From NCBI RefSeq assembly GCF_027489515.1, contig NZ_JAIXZS010000009.1:1-34900 (forward strand): a stretch of 34,900 nucleotides of DNA. Reading direction: 5' to 3'. Below are positions 32,367-34,900 of this stretch, piece after piece. How positions within the stretch are numbered: position 1 is the first letter of the stretch; each line of letters opens with the position of its first letter. The stretch is from Novosphingobium sp. Lineage in GTDB: Bacteria > Pseudomonadota > Alphaproteobacteria > Sphingomonadales > Sphingomonadaceae. The notes under the pieces were generated by a model. It did not search any database. It had not been told where the DNA came from and saw nothing but the letters and a program-made list of their open reading frames with translations. Position numbers and translations under genes: made by a program.

Positions 32367-33380
32367 ATGGCGCAGACCATTCGCCGGGGCGGGAAAGCGG
32401 TGCGCAAGGTTGCAGCCGCCAGCGGGACCAAGCGCAAGGTCACCGCCGCGCGCCGCCAGACCGGCTCGGTGATCGATCAGATCATGCAGTGGATGCCCTT
32501 CAGCGAAGAAACGCTGCACCGCATCCTGATGGCGGTGATCCTCGGTGGCGCGGCCGTGCTCATGTGGGTTGTCGCCAGCATGGCGGGGGTGCCCCAGCTT
32601 GCCGAGGCCGAGATGGCGCTCGTCGCGTCAAAGTCCGGGTTCGAGGTCAAGCGCGTCGAAGTGCGCGGCGTCAACCGCATGAACGAACTCAAGATCTACG
32701 AGAAAGTGCTGGGCCAGCGCGATCAAGCGATGCCCCGGCTCGATATCGCCTCCCTGCGTGACGAACTGCTCCAGCTTTCGTGGGTCAAGGATGCCCGCGT
32801 CTCGCGCCAGCTGCCCGACACGCTGGTGGTCGACGTGATCGAGCGCAGCCCCCATGCGGTGCTCCGCCGCGACGGCAAGCTCACCCTGATCGATGAGACC
32901 GGTCACCCGCTAGAAGCCGTGAATCCCGCGAAGGCCAAGGGCCTGCTGGTCCTGTCCGGCAACGGCGCGGAGGCGCGCGTGCCCGATCTCGTCAAGCTGC
33001 TCGACGCCGCGCCTGCGCTGCGCCCGCAAGTGGCGGAGGCTGAATGGATCGGCAACCGCCGCTGGAACCTCACGTTCAAGACCCGCCAGGTCGTCGCGCT
33101 GCCCGAGGGTGAGACCGAGGCGGCGAGCGCGCTCCTCACCTTTGCGCGCATGGATGGCGTGGACCGCCTGCTCGGCGGGAAGGTCGCGAGCTTCGACATG
33201 CGCAACGCCGATCGCATCTACATGCGCGTGCCGGGCCGCGCCGATGAAATGGCCGCTACCGCGCGTGCTGCGGCGACCGCCAAGGCCGAGGCTGCCGCCG
33301 CGAAGACTGAGGCCGCGCGCGCCGCTGTTGCTTCGGCTGCGCCCACGAAGGCTCCCGGCAGCAAGACCGCACAGGATTGA
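32367..33380 (+). CDS. ftsQ: Cell division protein FtsQ
   Basis: This 337-aa bitopic divisome scaffold has a basic cytoplasmic N-terminus (about 50 residues, many Arg/Lys), one membrane helix (about 52-72), a periplasmic POTRA domain (FEVKRVEVRGVNRMNELKIY to about residue 130) and the FtsQ beta domain with SWVKDARVSRQLPDTLVVDV and RRWNLTFKT. The last 45 residues are Ala/Lys-rich (ARAAATAKAEAAAAK) and end GSKTAQD, an addition to the normal domain. ATG 32367 has GAAGGAGG overlapping the end of ddl, a strong binding site. Confidence 0.95.
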   Translation: MAQTIRRGGKAVRKVAAASGTKRKVTAARRQTGSVIDQIMQWMPFSEETLHRILMAVILGGAAVLMWVVASMAGVPQLAEAEMALVASKSGFEVKRVEVRGVNRMNELKIYEKVLGQRDQAMPRLDIASLRDELLQLSWVKDARVSRQLPDTLVVDVIERSPHAVLRRDGKLTLIDETGHPLEAVNPAKAKGLLVLSGNGAEARVPDLVKLLDAAPALRPQVAEAEWIGNRRWNLTFKTRQVVALPEGETEAASALLTFARMDGVDRLLGGKVASFDMRNADRIYMRVPGRADEMAATARAAATAKAEAAAAKTEAARAAVASAAPTKAPGSKTAQD

Positions 33381-33390
33381 TTGCCCGGCC

Positions 33391-34674
33391 ATGGCTGCCC
33401 CCCGCATCACCAAGGTCTTCGCGGCCGTCAATCTCGGCTCGTTCCGCGTCTCGGCGATCATCGCCGGGCTGACCGAGGGCGGGGAGATGGTTGTCATGGG
33501 TTCGGGCCATCGCCAGTCGCAGGGGATCAAGCGCGGCTACGTAACCGACATGGTCGCCGCCACCCATTCGGTGCGTGATGCCATCGAGCGCGCCGAGAAG
33601 ATGGCCAACGCCAGCGTACAGAGCGTGTGGATCGGCTGCTCGGGCGCGGGGCTCGCCAGCACCACCGCCAAGGTCGAAGTCGAGATCGGCGGGCGGCGCA
33701 TCGAAAGCGACGATATCGAGCACTTGCTGATCGCCGGGCGCGAGGTGATCCAGCCCGACGGCCGCACCGTGCTCCACGCCCAACCCGCGCACTATACCCT
33801 CGACGGAGCGGACGGGGTGCCCAATCCCAAGGGGCTCCATGCCGAACGCCTCGCAGTCGATATCCACGTCATGCTGGCGGACGGCGCGCCGGTGCGCAAT
33901 CTCAAGGAAACGGTCGAGAACGCGCACCTGCGCGTCGAAGCCGTCGTCGGCTCACCCATCGCGGCCGGCCATGCCTGCCTTTCCAACGAAGAGCGCGAAC
34001 TGGGCGTCGCGCTGATCGAATTCGGCGCGGAAGTGACGACCGTCTCCGTCTATGCCGGCGGCATGCTGCTCGGCATGCAGGCGATTGCCTTCGGCTCGGG
34101 CGATATCACTGACGCCATCGCCTCGGCCTTCGGCATCCGCCGCTATCAGGCCGAGCGGCTCAAATGCATGGCAGGCTCCGCGCTCGCGAGCCCTGCCGAT
34201 CACCGCGAGATGATCCCGGTCAACGCACCCGGCGATCCCGAGCAGAGCGGCCCGATGGCGCGCCATGCCGACGACAAGAACCGCATCCCGCGCGCCGAAC
34301 TTGTTTCGGTGATTACCCAGCAACTCGGTGTGTTCACCGACGAAGTGGGCCGCGCACTCAAAGCACTTGGCTTCAATGGCAAGCGCGGCCAGCAGGTGGT
34401 GCTGACGGGCGGCGGTGCGCAGCTGCCCGGCCTTGCCGATTATGCGCAGGCCGCGCTCGGCCGCCCGGTACGCATCGGCTCGCCGCCAACCATGCTGGGT
34501 CTGCCGCCGGGCCACGCGACCCCCAGTTCCTCGACGCTTGTCGGCCTCATGCTCTATGCTGCGGCCGATCCGGTCGACATCCGCAAGATCGGTCCGACCT
34601 GGGGGCCTACGCAGTCCTACAGCGGGCTTGGCCTTATTCAGCGCATCTGGCGTGCCATGCGCGAGTATTTCTGA
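33391..34674 (+). CDS. ftsA: Cell division protein FtsA (actin-like membrane anchor of FtsZ)
   Basis: This 427-aa cytoplasmic actin-fold protein tethers FtsZ to the membrane. The phosphate 1 strand reads AAVNLGSFRVSAI, where most actin-family members have Asp (E. coli FtsA has Glu). GYVTDMVAATHSV starts the SHS2/1C domain, IEFGAEVTTVSVYAGG is phosphate 2, and VVLTGGGAQLPGL the adenosine motif. It closes with the amphipathic membrane helix LGLIQRIWRAMREYF. The ATG at 33391 lies 10 nt after ftsQ; a longer upstream frame is inside ftsQ. A 142-nt gap to ftsZ follows, the largest inside the cluster. Confidence 0.95.
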   Translation: MAAPRITKVFAAVNLGSFRVSAIIAGLTEGGEMVVMGSGHRQSQGIKRGYVTDMVAATHSVRDAIERAEKMANASVQSVWIGCSGAGLASTTAKVEVEIGGRRIESDDIEHLLIAGREVIQPDGRTVLHAQPAHYTLDGADGVPNPKGLHAERLAVDIHVMLADGAPVRNLKETVENAHLRVEAVVGSPIAAGHACLSNEERELGVALIEFGAEVTTVSVYAGGMLLGMQAIAFGSGDITDAIASAFGIRRYQAERLKCMAGSALASPADHREMIPVNAPGDPEQSGPMARHADDKNRIPRAELVSVITQQLGVFTDEVGRALKALGFNGKRGQQVVLTGGGAQLPGLADYAQAALGRPVRIGSPPTMLGLPPGHATPSSSTLVGLMLYAAADPVDIRKIGPTWGPTQSYSGLGLIQRIWRAMREYF

Positions 34675-34816
34675 TGGCAGGAGCGGCTCAAGACCCTCCT
34701 ACTTGTGGAAAAACCTGTCGAAGCTTTGATTCGGTCAAACGATCCGTGCCAAAGCAAACGTTGGAATTTACGGGGCACCGTTTCCGGCCCCCCGCAGACC
34801 CGCACGGGAGAGCGCT
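34675..34816 (+). promoter_or_regulatory. ftsA-ftsZ intergenic region, likely ftsZ promoter region
   Basis: This is the only substantial gap inside the cluster. It contains TTTGA/TCAAA (34725-34729 and 34735-34739) as a small inverted repeat overlapping a GANTC site (34728-34732), and GGGAG (34806-34810) as the ftsZ ribosome binding site. The centre is A/T-richer than the flanks. I could not define exact promoter hexamers. Confidence 0.45.
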
Positions 34817-34900
34817 ATGAGCATCAACATCGGACCGCCGGCCATCGACGAACTGCGGCCGCGCATCACCGTCATCGGCGTGGGCGGGGCGGGCGGCAAC
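34817..34900 (+). CDS. ftsZ: Cell division protein FtsZ, N-terminal fragment (cut by window edge)
   Basis: This is the first 28 codons of the tubulin-like GTPase that forms the Z ring. The translation starts MSINIGPPAIDELRPRI and reaches TVIGVGGAGGN, the conserved first GTP-binding strand and loop. The ATG at 34817 has GGGAG 6 nt upstream. Position after ftsA fits. The rest lies beyond the window. Confidence 0.95.
   Translation, partial: MSINIGPPAIDELRPRITVIGVGGAGGN

Noticed and set aside
28919..32519. Several minus-strand open frames of 360-490 codons opposite murC, murB and ddl
   Set aside because: All lie antisense to well-identified genes, share the same His/Arg/Asp/Ala bias and lack plausible ribosome binding sites.

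Overview
The window is about 35 kb of high-G+C DNA, roughly two-thirds G+C by eye. It reads as chromosomal DNA of an alphaproteobacterium of the order Sphingomonadales, probably near Novosphingobium or Erythrobacter. The grounds are the protein styles (TonB-dependent receptor, short type-2 ArgC, adrenodoxin-type ferredoxin, M17 aminopeptidase next to an SH3 protein) and an alphaproteobacterial dcw order running from mraZ to ftsZ. I see no rRNA, tRNA, CRISPR array, insertion sequence, phage gene or attachment site.

Region 1 (1-2570, minus strand) runs from a DUF3298-type lipoprotein through map to glnB and the first codons of glnA. The glnB leader carries a candidate sigma-54 promoter and an NtrC-like dyad, which would fit nitrogen control. 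Region 2 (2622-5935, plus strand) holds an M17 leucyl aminopeptidase, a small SH3 protein, argC and a DUF427 protein. Region 3 (5939-9630, minus) is a TonB-dependent receptor translationally coupled to a secreted nucleotide pyrophosphatase/phosphodiesterase-type enzyme. A gene-free stretch of about 390 bp follows, with hairpins next to the ferredoxin gene.

Region 4 (10018-15920) is ordinary housekeeping: 2Fe-2S ferredoxin (minus), 3-methyladenine DNA glycosylase, short-chain dehydrogenase, APC permease, pterin dehydratase (minus), the cytochrome c biogenesis pair ccmA-ccmB, and cysteine synthase. Region 5 (15960-17047) is a pair of uncharacterised envelope proteins. The second is a lipoprotein whose signal peptide can only be read from a CTG codon overlapping the previous stop.

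Region 6 (17400-34900) is the complete division and cell wall cluster: mraZ, rsmH, ftsL, ftsI, murE, murF, mraY, murD, ftsW, murG, murC, murB, ddl, ftsQ, ftsA and the start of ftsZ. Almost every junction overlaps (ATGA or GTGA) or is shorter than 11 nt, so expression probably starts in the 352-nt leader before mraZ, with a second control point in the 142-nt ftsA-ftsZ gap. The Mur enzymes build UDP-MurNAc-pentapeptide, MraY and MurG make lipid II, FtsW and FtsI polymerise and crosslink it at the septum, and FtsL, FtsQ, FtsA and FtsZ form the divisome.

I find no clearly new multi-gene system. The most interesting signals are regulatory: two oppositely oriented 10-bp-period GGGAA-type arrays upstream of mraZ, and GANTC sites in the mraZ and ftsZ leaders. 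Next come the CTG-start lipoprotein and the basic C-terminal tails on FtsL and FtsQ.
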